Positions 56,709-64,000 of a stretch of 64,000 nt of DNA are shown here, in pieces. The notes beneath the pieces are model-generated. The model did not search any database. It was given only the letters and a program-made list of their open reading frames with translations, and was not told the origin of the DNA. How positions within the stretch are numbered: position 1 is the first letter of the stretch; each line of letters begins with the position of its first letter. The stretch comes from Zhihengliuella salsuginis (GTDB lineage: Bacteria > Actinomycetota > Actinomycetes > Actinomycetales > Micrococcaceae). Made by a program: the position numbers and the translations under genes. The DNA lies in contig NZ_BMXK01000010.1 of NCBI RefSeq assembly GCF_014651715.1, forward strand, positions 102,928-166,927, written 5' to 3'.

Positions 56709-57983
56709 CTAGCCGTTGAACTTTGCTTCGATGTTCTTGGACATTTCTTCCCAGGCAGCTGCCGGGTCCGACTCGTTACCCTTGATGAGGTTGAGCTCGG
56801 TGGCGCCCCAGTCAGCCCACACGGCCTGCATCTCGGGGGCGGCCGGCATCGGCACGCCGCTCGTGCCGATCTCGCCGAAGGCCTCAATCACCGGGTCGGA
56901 GGCAGCCTTCTCGAAGGAGGAGATGAGCGCCGGCGGGCGGCCGCCCTGATCGAACAGGGCATCCTGCGCGGCCTCGGTGCTGAGGTAGTTCACCACGAAC
57001 TCGTTCGCGGCCAGTTCGTTCTCCGAGTAGGAGGAGACCAGGAAGCCGTTGACGCCGATGAACGGCTGCGCGGCTTCGCCGCCGGCGGTCGGCAGCGGGT
57101 CGATCGCGAAGTCGATTCCGGCCTCCTCGATGGCCGGCACGTTCCACGGGCCGGTCAGGAAGTAGGCGCCCTCGCCGGCGAGGAACTTCTCCTTGGCGAT
57201 GTCACCGGTGACGTTCGAGTTGAACACCTTGGTGCCCTGGTCGCCGTTATCGGCGAGGAATTGCGCGAACTCCTTGCCGCCGTCGTTATTCATGGCGAGC
57301 TGGGAGACGTCATAGGAACCGTCCTCGGCCTGCTCGAAGACCGGCGCACCAAACGAGGTCTGCAGTGGGTACGTGTGGTACGGGTCAGCCTGCTTGGGGT
57401 CGAGGCCCACTAGGAACGGGAACTCAGCGCCGCTGGCCTCACCGGCTGCAACGACGTCGTCAAACGTCTCGTGGGCCTCGCCCACCAGCTCGGTGTTGCG
57501 GATCAGGGCGATGTTCTCGACGGCATACGGCACGCCGTACACCTGGCCCTCGTAGGTCATGGCCTGCACGGAGGCCTCGGTGAAGTCATCGGCCTTGTCG
57601 CCGAGCTGCACGGGGGCGATGACGCCGTTCTGAACCAGGGTGCCCAGCCAGTCATGCGGTGCCACGAGCACATCCGGGCCCTTGCCCGTCGGCGCCTGCG
57701 TGATGAAGTCGTCACGCACGGCGGCGAAGTCCTTGATCACGAGGTCGACCTCGATCCCCTGATCTTCCTTGAACTGTGCCGCGATGTCCTTCAGGGCCGG
57801 CGCGCGCTCCGCGTCGGTCCACATCGTCAGCGTGGCCGAGGTCTCGCCGCCAGCGGGCGCCTCCGACTCGGCCGACTCGGTCGAGCCGCCGCCGCACGCG
57901 GCCAAGGCGATGGCCGCCGATGCGCCCAAGGCGGTGAGGGTGAATGCCCGGCGGGTCGTGCCGGGGAGATTCTGCACCTTCAT
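56709..57983 (-). CDS. malE: Maltose/maltodextrin-binding lipoprotein
   Basis: A 424-residue binding protein with Tat-like twin Arg (GTTRRAFTLTALGASAA) and lipobox ALAAC, so it is an exported lipoprotein. Mature features match MalE: LTMWTDAERAPALKD, GKGPDVLVAPHDWLG, YGVPYAVENIALI, GPWNVPAIEEAGI, GVNGFLVSSYS. GAAAGG precedes ATG 57983. First gene of malE-malF-malG-GH13. A LacI-type operator overlaps its likely -10. Confidence 0.95.
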   Translation of the reverse strand: MKVQNLPGTTRRAFTLTALGASAAIALAACGGGSTESAESEAPAGGETSATLTMWTDAERAPALKDIAAQFKEDQGIEVDLVIKDFAAVRDDFITQAPTGKGPDVLVAPHDWLGTLVQNGVIAPVQLGDKADDFTEASVQAMTYEGQVYGVPYAVENIALIRNTELVGEAHETFDDVVAAGEASGAEFPFLVGLDPKQADPYHTYPLQTSFGAPVFEQAEDGSYDVSQLAMNNDGGKEFAQFLADNGDQGTKVFNSNVTGDIAKEKFLAGEGAYFLTGPWNVPAIEEAGIDFAIDPLPTAGGEAAQPFIGVNGFLVSSYSENELAANEFVVNYLSTEAAQDALFDQGGRPPALISSFEKAASDPVIEAFGEIGTSGVPMPAAPEMQAVWADWGATELNLIKGNESDPAAAWEEMSKNIEAKFNG

Positions 57984-58055
57984 GGTGAACCTTTCTCGTT
58001 GACTTCCCCAGGTGCGGACGAACGTTTCGCACTGCTGAGTGATGTGTGACACGAG

Positions 58056-58069
58056 TGTAAACGGTTTCA
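58056..58069. promoter_or_regulatory. LacI-family operator at malE promoter
   Basis: TGTAAACGGTTTCA fits the LacI/GalR consensus TGNAANCGNTTNCA exactly. It overlaps the minus-strand TACACT (58055-58060), the likely malE -10. MalR is the expected binder. Confidence 0.8.
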
Positions 58070-58119
58070 TGACTTCCGTCTACCTTGCGAAGTTCGCTGA
58101 AAATAGTGAGCCCTAAACA

Positions 58120-58133
58120 TGTAATCGCTTCCA
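58120..58133. promoter_or_regulatory. LacI-family operator at GH13/malR promoter
   Basis: TGTAATCGCTTCCA also fits TGNAANCGNTTNCA exactly. It overlaps the -35 region of the leaderless promoter of the plus-strand GH13 gene. Centres of the two operators are 64 bp apart. Confidence 0.8.
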
Positions 58134-58151
58134 CAATGGGGATTCGGTGGG

Positions 58152-58164
58152 TACGATGGTGCGC
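58152..58164 (+). promoter_or_regulatory. -10 element of leaderless promoter (GH13)
   Basis: TACGAT (58152-58157), seven bases, then ATG at 58165. In-frame starts at 58147 and 58156 lie at or before the hexamer. Confidence 0.5.
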
Positions 58165-59913
58165 ATGTCGCAGCCAGCAGCCTCCCTCTCCGCCGAGCGC
58201 CTCGTTCATGCCCCCTCCACGGGTGACGAATGGTGGCGCCGTTCGGTGATCTATCAGGTCTACCCTCGCTCCTTCCGGGACTCCACGGGCGACGGCATGG
58301 GTGACCTGCCGGGCATCACCGCGGAACTTCACCACATCGCCGATCTCGGCGTGGACGCCGTCTGGCTCTCCCCGTTCTTCCGGTCTCCGCAGAAGGACGC
58401 CGGCTACGACGTCTCCGATTACTGCGATGTGGACCCGATGTTCGGCACGCTCGATGACTTCGACGCACTCATCGCAGAAGGCGACCGGCTCGGGCTGAAG
58501 ATCATCGTCGACCTGGTCCCCAACCACTGCTCCGACGCGCACCCCCTCTTCCAGGCCGCGCTCGCGGCCGCCCCGGGATCGCCCGAGCGCGAGCTCTTCC
58601 ATTTCCGCGACGGGCGCGGCGAGGACGGCGCCGAGCCGCCCAACAACTGGCAGTCCCATTTCGGCGGGCCCGCCTGGACGCGCACGACGGACGACGAGGG
58701 CGCCCCCGGCCAGTGGTACCTGCACCTCTTCGACTCCTCGCAGCCGGACTTCAACTGGGACAGCGACGCCGTGCGCGCCGAGTTCGAGCGCATCCTGCGC
58801 TTCTGGCTCGACCGCGGGGCCGGCGGCTTCCGCGTCGACGTCGCCCACGCGCTCATCAAGGAGCCCGGCCTGCCCGACTGGGGCGGACGCCCCGACGGCC
58901 GGTCGATCGAGGGCTTCCCGTTCTCCGACGCGCCGATGTTCGGCCGCGCCGCCGTGCACGACGTCTTCCGCAGCTGGCGCGAACTGGTCGAAGAGTACGA
59001 CGGCGAGCGCATCCTCTGCGGCGAGGCCAACGCCCACCCCGTGGAGACCATGGCCGACTGGGTGCGCCCGGACGAGATGCACCAGACGTTCAACTTCGAC
59101 TACCTCGGCGCGGCCTGGGGTGCGGAGTCGTTCCGAAGCGTCGTCGAGCGTTCGCTCGCGGCCTTCGACGCCGTGGGCGCCCCGACCACCTGGGTCCTGT
59201 CCAACCACGACATCACCCGCCACTCGACCCGGTTCGGCCTCGGCATGACCGGGCGCGTCAACGAGGGCGGGAAGCTCTCCGATCTCGTCGCCGACGAGGA
59301 CCTCGGGCTGCGCCGTGCGCGCGCCGCGTCCCTCTTCACGCTCGCGCTGCCCGGTGGCGTGTACCTCTACCAGGGCGAGGAGCTCGGCCTGCCCGACTTC
59401 CTCGACCTGCCCGACGAGTTCCGCCAGGACCCCACTTTCTTCCGGACCGGCGGCGAGCGCGTCGGGCGCGACGGCTGCCGCGTCCCGCTCCCCTGGGTCG
59501 CCGGCGCCCCCGGGCTCGGATTCAGCACCCGCCCCGGCGGCCCCGGACACGACGACGCCGGGACGCCCACGTCCAGCGCGTGGCTGCCGCAGCCCGGCAA
59601 CTGGGACCGCTACGCACGCGACGTGCAGGCGGGCGATCCGGCCTCGACGCTCGAGCTCTACCGCAACGGGCTCGCCGTCCGCGCGGAACGCGGTCTCGGC
59701 CTGGGCGGTCTCGCCTGGCTGGCGGCGGACGCCGGATCGGCAGACGACGTGACGGCCTACCGCAACGGGCGGACCGTCGTCGTACTCAACTCGGGCGACG
59801 CCCCGACGGCGCTGCCGGCGGGCAGCCTCCTGCTGGAAAGCGTTCCGGGGGCTGTGGACGCCGACGGACGGCTCGCGCCGGACGCGGCCGTATGGCTCGA
59901 CGTGGAACACTAG
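58165..59913 (+). CDS. GH13 alpha-glucosidase
   Basis: A 582-residue oligo-1,6-/alpha-1,4-glucosidase-type enzyme, cytoplasmic. Regions: VIYQVYPRSFRDSTGDGMGD (substrate entry), DLVPNHCSDAHP (I), GFRVDVAHALI with nucleophile Asp (II), LCGEANAHP with acid Glu (III), LSNHDITRH (IV). It would release glucose from imported maltodextrins. The start follows the leaderless promoter. malR begins six bases after its stop, and the pair faces the malEFG operon across two LacI operators. Confidence 0.95.
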   Translation: MSQPAASLSAERLVHAPSTGDEWWRRSVIYQVYPRSFRDSTGDGMGDLPGITAELHHIADLGVDAVWLSPFFRSPQKDAGYDVSDYCDVDPMFGTLDDFDALIAEGDRLGLKIIVDLVPNHCSDAHPLFQAALAAAPGSPERELFHFRDGRGEDGAEPPNNWQSHFGGPAWTRTTDDEGAPGQWYLHLFDSSQPDFNWDSDAVRAEFERILRFWLDRGAGGFRVDVAHALIKEPGLPDWGGRPDGRSIEGFPFSDAPMFGRAAVHDVFRSWRELVEEYDGERILCGEANAHPVETMADWVRPDEMHQTFNFDYLGAAWGAESFRSVVERSLAAFDAVGAPTTWVLSNHDITRHSTRFGLGMTGRVNEGGKLSDLVADEDLGLRRARAASLFTLALPGGVYLYQGEELGLPDFLDLPDEFRQDPTFFRTGGERVGRDGCRVPLPWVAGAPGLGFSTRPGGPGHDDAGTPTSSAWLPQPGNWDRYARDVQAGDPASTLELYRNGLAVRAERGLGLGGLAWLAADAGSADDVTAYRNGRTVVVLNSGDAPTALPAGSLLLESVPGAVDADGRLAPDAAVWLDVEH

Positions 59914-59919
59914 AACGCC

Positions 59920-60936
59920 ATGGCGGGAATCAAGGATGTCGCACTCGGCGCGGGGGTCTCCGTGGCCACGGTCTCGCGTGCCCTCAGCGGGAACGGGAAG
60001 GTCTCCGCATCGACGCGCGCCAAGGTGCAGCGCGCGGCGGAGGAGCTCGGCTACGTCGTCTCGTTCAACGCGTCCTCCCTCGCCTCCGGACGCAGCCGGA
60101 ACATCGGCGTCGTGGTCCCCACCGTGGGCCGCTGGTTCTTCTCCACGGTGCTCGAGGGCATCACGAACGAGCTCATCGAGGCGGGCTACGACCTCACGCT
60201 GTACAACACCGGAGGCCAGGACCAGCACCGCGAGTCGGTTTTCGGGGACCTTTTGCTGCGCAAGCGGCTCGACGGTGTCATCACCCTGACGCTCAAACTG
60301 CAGCCCCACGAGGTCCAGCAGCTGGCGTCCGTGGGCAAACCCGTGGTCGCGATCGGCGGACTGATCCCCGACATCGACACGATCCGGGTCGACGACTTCA
60401 ACCTCGCCTCGATGGCGACCGAGCACCTGGTCGGACTCGGCCACCGCGAGATCGCCTATCTGGGCGGCACCGAGGAGTTCGAGGTCGACTTCAAGCTCGC
60501 CTCCGCCCGCCAGGACGGTTACGAGTACGCCCTCGACCAGGCGAACCTGCCGGTGCGGCCGGAGTGGCTCCTGACCGCCGACTTCACGATCCAGGGCGGC
60601 TACCGGAAGGTGCGCAACGTGATGGCGGCCCCGCGCCGCCAGCCGACGGCCGTCGTGTGCGCATCGGACGAGATGGCCTTCGGAGCCATCCTCGCCGCCC
60701 GCGATCTGGGGCTGTCCGTCCCCGGGGATCTATCGGTGGTCGGGATCGACGGGCACGACCTCGGCGAGCTGTTCGGCCTGACCACGATCGCCCAGGACGC
60801 CCGCGGCCAAGGCGCTTCCGCCGTCCGCAAGGTCCTGCAGCTGCTCGGCGAACGCGAGCTGGACCGCGATCCGACGCGGGGCTTCTTCCCGACCGAGTTC
60901 GTGGCCAGGACGTCGACGGCGGCCCCGCGCGCCTGA
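59920..60936 (+). CDS. malR: LacI-family maltose regulator
   Basis: A 338-residue LacI/GalR repressor: N-terminal helix-turn-helix [20 protein letters not shown], hinge [16 protein letters not shown], effector domain with [20 protein letters not shown]. Cotranscribed with the GH13 alpha-glucosidase (six-base gap, no clear ribosome-binding site). Two exact LacI operators in the adjacent divergent region are its probable targets, making it the local maltose/maltodextrin regulator. Confidence 0.93.
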   Translation: MAGIKDVALGAGVSVATVSRALSGNGKVSASTRAKVQRAAEELGYVVSFNASSLASGRSRNIGVVVPTVGRWFFSTVLEGITNELIEAGYDLTLYNTGGQDQHRESVFGDLLLRKRLDGVITLTLKLQPHEVQQLASVGKPVVAIGGLIPDIDTIRVDDFNLASMATEHLVGLGHREIAYLGGTEEFEVDFKLASARQDGYEYALDQANLPVRPEWLLTADFTIQGGYRKVRNVMAAPRRQPTAVVCASDEMAFGAILAARDLGLSVPGDLSVVGIDGHDLGELFGLTTIAQDARGQGASAVRKVLQLLGERELDRDPTRGFFPTEFVARTSTAAPRA

Positions 60937-60937
60937 C

Positions 60938-61310
60938 CGGTGCCGCCGACCGCCTTCCCCAGTGCCTGGTAGACCGGCACGGTTTCCACCGGGACAGGTG
61001 CATTGGGCAGGATCCACTCGCGGGTCATAGGGATATTGTCACCAGTCGACAAGTCCACCAGGACATCCGGCGCCAGCGGGCGGCCCAGACCATTTTCACC
61101 TCTTCCCCCCATCGACGAGGAGACCGCCGAGTTCCGGATGCCGGCCTTGACCGCGGATTCCGGATCGGTCCCGTCGCGGACTGCGACGCAGGCGATCTCG
61201 GCCGCCGTGTCGGTGTACGGCCCCGAGGTGTCGTCGAGGTCGCAGTGCTCGCCATTGCCGAGGTCGATGCGCCGGACCCGGTATTTCAGTTGCCCCGCCC
61301 CCGGGGGCCG
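60938..61310 (-). pseudogene. thiC: Decayed thiC (phosphomethylpyrimidine synthase) fragment
   Basis: Minus-strand translation gives recognisable ThiC pieces in the right order: [60 protein letters not shown] (in another frame), [17 protein letters not shown] and [19 protein letters not shown]. In intact ThiC (about 550-600 residues) more than 100 residues separate some of these, and the radical-SAM C-terminal half with its Cys motif is absent. So there are internal deletions, at least one frameshift pair, and loss of both ends. It begins right after the malR stop codon. Confidence 0.85.
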
Positions 61311-61373
61311 TCTCGTGCCGCTTCCCGCTGCCTTCGATCCCGCCCCTGCTGCACTCCCCCGGATTTGAACGCA

Positions 61374-61405
61374 GAAAGGGCCGGCTCTGAAGAGCCGGCC
61401 CTTTC
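61374..61405 (-). terminator. Hairpin downstream of tRNA-Pro
   Basis: Perfect 15-bp stem (61374-61388 with 61391-61405) with minimal loop, six bases past the tRNA 3' end on the minus strand. Confidence 0.75.
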
Positions 61406-61410
61406 AACCG

Positions 61411-61487
<77 letters not shown>

Positions 61488-61581
61488 GTGTCTCAGCGAC
61501 CTCATCTACTTTACCGGTTGCCCAATCAAACGCCTAATCGAGGGGCCCGGCAGCGCGGTCCGGGCCCCAGACGCCCGTGTT

Positions 61582-62982
61582 CTAGGCGATGCCCTTGCCG
61601 GGATTCAGGATGCCCCGGGGATCGAAGACGTCTTTGATGCGCCGTTGGAGCTGGAGCACCTCCTCCTGCTGCTCCCAGGGCAGCCAGCGCAGCTTGAACT
61701 GGCCGATGCCGTGTTCGCCGGTGATCGTACCGCCGGCCTCCAGCGCGGCACGCACAGACGCATCGAGTGCCTGACCGAGCCGCTCGAGACCCGCGGCCCC
61801 GTCCTCGGGTGCCACCCAGAAGGTGGGATGCAGGTTGCCGTCGCCGGCGTGCGCCACGACTCGGAGCATGACGTCGTGTTTCGCGGCGATCGTCGAGAGC
61901 CGGTGCACGTAGTCGACCAGTCGCGATCGGGGCACGGCGACGTCCTCGCCCACACGGTATGCGTCGTCCTGCATGTCACCGCGGCTGGCGCGGCGCATCT
62001 CGATCAGCCGGGTAGCCACATCGTCGCCCGGTTCACTCAACTCGGCGCCGAGTTCTGACAGCGCGCCCCGGACGATCTCCTCCTCGATGGCAGCTCCGTG
62101 CCCGTCGGTCCGCACCAGCAGCAGAGCGCCGCCTCGCTGTGACAGATCCGTTCCGAAGGTCTCGTCGATGACGGCCATGGTGCCGGCGTCGAGGAATTCC
62201 ATAATGGCCGGCTGAACGCGCCGACGCCCGATCGCCAGCACGCCGGAGGCCGCATCCTCGATGGAGGGGAACAATGCCGAGATCGACCTGGAGTCGGCAC
62301 TGAGATAACGCAGCCTGACCGTCGCGGAGACGACGACGCCGAGTGTCCCTTCGGAACCCACGAGGAGGCTGGTCAGGTCGTACCCGGCCACTCCCTTGAA
62401 GGTCCCCTTGCCCGTGCGCAGGAGGGTGCCGTCGGCGAGCACCACGTCGAGCCCCAGGACGGAATCCCTGGTGACACCGTATTTGGCGCACCGCAGCCCG
62501 CCGGCGTTGGTGGCGATGTTCCCGCCGATTGTCGCCTGGCGGTAGCTCGCCGGGTCAGGGGCGTACATCAACCCGTGCTCCGCCACGGCGTCACCCAGGT
62601 CCCCGTTGACGACCCCGGGTTGGACCACAGCGACCTCGTCGTCGGGACGGATCTCCAGGATCTCGTTCATCCGCTCCAGGCTCAGGACGATGCAGCCCTC
62701 GCTGGCGTTCACTCCCCCGGAGACCCCTGTCCCCGCACCGCGGGCGATGACGGGCACGGAGTGCTCGTTGGCGTAGGAGAGGACGGCCTGGACATCCGCG
62801 ACGTTGTCCGCGAAGATCACGGCGTCGGGGACGAACTCGTCGTGCCGGGGCCCGAAATCACGGCTGTAGGCGGTGCGCACCGCCTGATCGAGATCGACCT
62901 TGCCGGCGGCGCCGTCCGGATCGATCAGCGCCCGAAGCGCCGGGCCGTGGTCCGGATCCGTTGTGGATGTCTGATTCACCAT
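61582..62982 (-). CDS. FAD-linked 2-hydroxyacid oxidase, GlcD-like
   Basis: A 466-residue flavoprotein of the glycolate/D-lactate dehydrogenase group. FAD-binding motifs: VIARGAGTGVSGG, GGNIATNAGGLRCAKYGVT; C-terminal oxidase motifs: HAGDGNLHPTFW and GTITGEHGIGQFK (metal and substrate His). No GlcE or GlcF gene is adjacent, so it may act alone, like D-lactate or D-2-hydroxyglutarate dehydrogenases. It starts four bases after the SRPBCC gene stop, hence coupled. Confidence 0.92.
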   Translation of the reverse strand: MVNQTSTTDPDHGPALRALIDPDGAAGKVDLDQAVRTAYSRDFGPRHDEFVPDAVIFADNVADVQAVLSYANEHSVPVIARGAGTGVSGGVNASEGCIVLSLERMNEILEIRPDDEVAVVQPGVVNGDLGDAVAEHGLMYAPDPASYRQATIGGNIATNAGGLRCAKYGVTRDSVLGLDVVLADGTLLRTGKGTFKGVAGYDLTSLLVGSEGTLGVVVSATVRLRYLSADSRSISALFPSIEDAASGVLAIGRRRVQPAIMEFLDAGTMAVIDETFGTDLSQRGGALLLVRTDGHGAAIEEEIVRGALSELGAELSEPGDDVATRLIEMRRASRGDMQDDAYRVGEDVAVPRSRLVDYVHRLSTIAAKHDVMLRVVAHAGDGNLHPTFWVAPEDGAAGLERLGQALDASVRAALEAGGTITGEHGIGQFKLRWLPWEQQEEVLQLQRRIKDVFDPRGILNPGKGIA

Positions 62983-62986
62983 GCGA

Positions 62987-63469
62987 TCAACCCGCGCCCA
63001 TGAAGCGCCCGAATCGGCCGAGGATCTCCGCCCAAAACGAGTACGCCTCCGACTGCCGGCGTCCGTCCGCCCCGGCGGACAGGTGGTCGTGGGTCAGCGT
63101 CACATCCGTCTCGCCTCCTTCGTCCACGAAGGTGACGACGACGCGGCTGGGAGGGAGGTCTTCGAAGTCGTAAGTGCACCGGAGCTCGAGGCGGGTCGGC
63201 GCCGTGGCTTCGTGGAGGCTGGCCCACTGGCAGTGTTCGCCGGAATCGGTTTCTTCGGCGAGACCGTCCTGGTCGAGCGACATGTGGGTTCCGGACCCGA
63301 AACGCGAGTATTCATCGGCGGGCCACCAGAGGTGGATGTATTCGGTGAACCCTTCGAAGGCTTTGCCGTCGGCGACCGGGACGCGGACGGTGAAGCGGAG
63401 CGGACCGGAATCTTCGTCGGGTGTCGGGTCCGGGTCGGGCGTCGGAGCGTGTGAGAAAAGTCCTTGCAT
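62987..63469 (-). CDS. SRPBCC (AHSA1-type) domain protein
   Basis: A 160-residue START/Bet v1-like fold protein: LRFTVRVPVADGKAFEGFTE, an IHLWWPADEYSRFG loop, VVVTFVDEGGETDVTLTHDH and SFWAEILGRFGRFMG at the end. Such proteins bind hydrophobic ligands or are Aha1-like; role unknown. ATG 63469 lies six bases after a TAGTGT -10 on the minus strand, so the message is probably leaderless. Cotranscribed with the GlcD-like gene. Confidence 0.82.
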   Translation of the reverse strand: MQGLFSHAPTPDPDPTPDEDSGPLRFTVRVPVADGKAFEGFTEYIHLWWPADEYSRFGSGTHMSLDQDGLAEETDSGEHCQWASLHEATAPTRLELRCTYDFEDLPPSRVVVTFVDEGGETDVTLTHDHLSAGADGRRQSEAYSFWAEILGRFGRFMGAG

Positions 63470-63481
63470 CCGTCCACACTA
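63470..63481 (-). promoter_or_regulatory. -10 element of leaderless promoter (SRPBCC)
   Basis: Minus-strand TAGTGT (63476-63481), six bases, then ATG at 63469. Confidence 0.45.
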
Positions 63482-63558
63482 CCGCTGCCTCCGTGCGACG
63501 GTAGATACCCGGAATCCGTCGTGCGTTCGGGGCCTGTTCTTTGTGGTGTTAAACAGGT

Positions 63559-63590
63559 CAGGCCCCGCAGCATCTCTGCTGCGGGGCCTG
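63559..63590 (-). terminator. rRNA operon terminator
   Basis: Perfect 14-bp GC-rich stem (63559-63572 with 63577-63590), four-base loop, followed on the minus strand by a short T-run (CTGTTTAAC). It lies 12 bp past the 5S 3' end. Confidence 0.85.
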
Positions 63591-63602
63591 TCCCGTAATA
63601 GT

Positions 63603-63722
63603 TGTCCGGCGGTGACCTACTCTCCCACACCCTCCCGAGTGCAGTACCATCGGCGCTGTGGGTCTTAGCTTCCGGGTTCGGTATGGGACCGGGCGTTTCC
63701 CCCACGCTATGACCGCCGTAAC
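63603..63722 (-). rRNA. rrf: 5S ribosomal RNA
   Basis: Minus strand reads the full 5S: GGCGGTCATAGCGTGGGGGA at the 5' end, CCCATACCGAACCCGGAAGC in the middle and GGGAGAGTAGGTCACCGCC at the 3' end, with the two ends pairing. Ends are placed to within two or three bases. Confidence 0.96.
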
Positions 63723-63959
63723 CCTCGTACCCGCTCCACCCGACACATCATGCCGGGGGTGGGAAATCCATGGGTCACGTTTGTCGTGACTGTGGTGCCA
63801 CCACACCCCGAACCCAATGATCATGGGTGGGACCGTGGTGACGGTTATTCAATTATCGCACTGAAACAATGGTTGTTGTTTCGGTACCGCATAGTGGACG
63901 CGTAGCATTCCTGCCACCAGTGACCCCCACAGTTGAAGCGTGGGGCAGTGGTGTTTGTG

Positions 63960-64000
63960 GTGTAAGTTGTCGGCCTATTAGTACGGGTCAGCTTCACGAG
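63960..64000 (-). rRNA. rrl: 23S ribosomal RNA, 3' tip only
   Basis: The last 40 bases, read on the minus strand, contain GACCCGTACTAATAGGCCGA, the conserved 3' end of 23S. The rest lies beyond the right edge. The roughly 240-bp spacer to 5S shows no tRNA. Confidence 0.92.

Noticed and set aside
58045..58060. Possible CRP site (TGTGA) near malE
   Set aside because: Only one half matches; the other half is not TCACA, and the overlap with the LacI operator explains the conservation better.
57712..60444. 910-residue minus-strand open frame across malE, GH13 and malR
   Set aside because: Antisense shadow of the GH13 and malR genes, which have complete catalytic and DNA-binding motifs.
61355..61372. 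T-arm-like string (TTCAAATCC on the minus strand) downstream of tRNA-Pro, as an attachment-site remnant
   Set aside because: The match to the tRNA-Pro 3' end stops after nine or ten bases, there is no integrase, and chance similarity is likely.
63723..63959. tRNA or small gene in the 23S-5S spacer
   Set aside because: No cloverleaf and no credible open frame is visible.

Overview
The window is a high-GC actinobacterial chromosome segment. Gene content and style point to Micrococcaceae (Arthrobacter-related): a MobA protein carrying a DUF6457-like tail, DUF3027 and DUF3263 proteins, a MsiK-type shared sugar ATPase, wall hydrolases behind c-di-AMP riboswitches, and many apparently leaderless genes. 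Genus cannot be decided from sequence alone. The window is mostly ordinary chromosomal backbone. I see no prophage, IS element, CRISPR array, integrase or plasmid gene.

Left end (1-4.8 kb): an acetolactate-synthase-like TPP enzyme (cut by the window edge), a ureohydrolase, an XRE-cupin regulator and a divergent sodium:solute symporter. Together they look like an uptake and breakdown locus for arginine or a guanidino acid (compare AruI/GbuA of the arginine transaminase pathway). 4.8-12.4 kb: sucCD, pcrA helicase, a small membrane protein, tRNA-Arg(CCT), a ROK regulator and a Nudix hydrolase. 12.4-20.4 kb: an ABC exporter, then a molybdenum-cofactor/formate-dehydrogenase-like operon (HNH protein, mobA, moeA, fdhD, fdhF-like). 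20.7-26.6 kb: NlpC/P60 and M23 wall hydrolases, each behind its own ydaO-type c-di-AMP riboswitch and each with a TTG start, then a DtxR-type regulator, serC, DUF3027, a cold-shock protein and a small membrane protein.

26.7-33.6 kb: a PhoP-like two-component system, an orphan WXG100 protein, a DUF4031-HD fusion, groEL under CIRCE control, and an alditol/arabinonolactone-type FAD oxidase with a striking orphan palindrome upstream. 33.8-39.8 kb: an arabinose-oligosaccharide locus (GH51 arabinofuranosidase, ABC permeases, binding protein, LacI regulator with matching operators). 39.9-47.6 kb: LytR_C protein, DUF3263 protein, uracil-DNA glycosylase, ThrE-like exporter, LLM flavin oxidoreductase, tRNA-Val(CAC), KtrB/KtrA-type potassium uptake, tRNA-Thr(TGT). 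47.7-60.9 kb: DsbA-like protein, otsAB trehalose synthesis, a MsiK-type ATPase with a perfect CRP/GlxR-type site, and a malEFG/GH13 operon facing a second GH13 gene and a LacI regulator, with two exact LacI-family operators between. 60.9-64 kb: a decayed thiC relic, tRNA-Pro(CGG), a GlcD-like FAD oxidase, an SRPBCC protein, and the 3' end of an rRNA operon (5S and the tip of 23S).

The two sugar importers have permeases and binding proteins but no ATPase of their own. The single MsiK-like ATPase between them is the natural shared motor. Trehalose synthesis, maltodextrin uptake and hydrolysis, and arabinoside uptake therefore form one carbon-handling block with local LacI control and probable global CRP/GlxR control.
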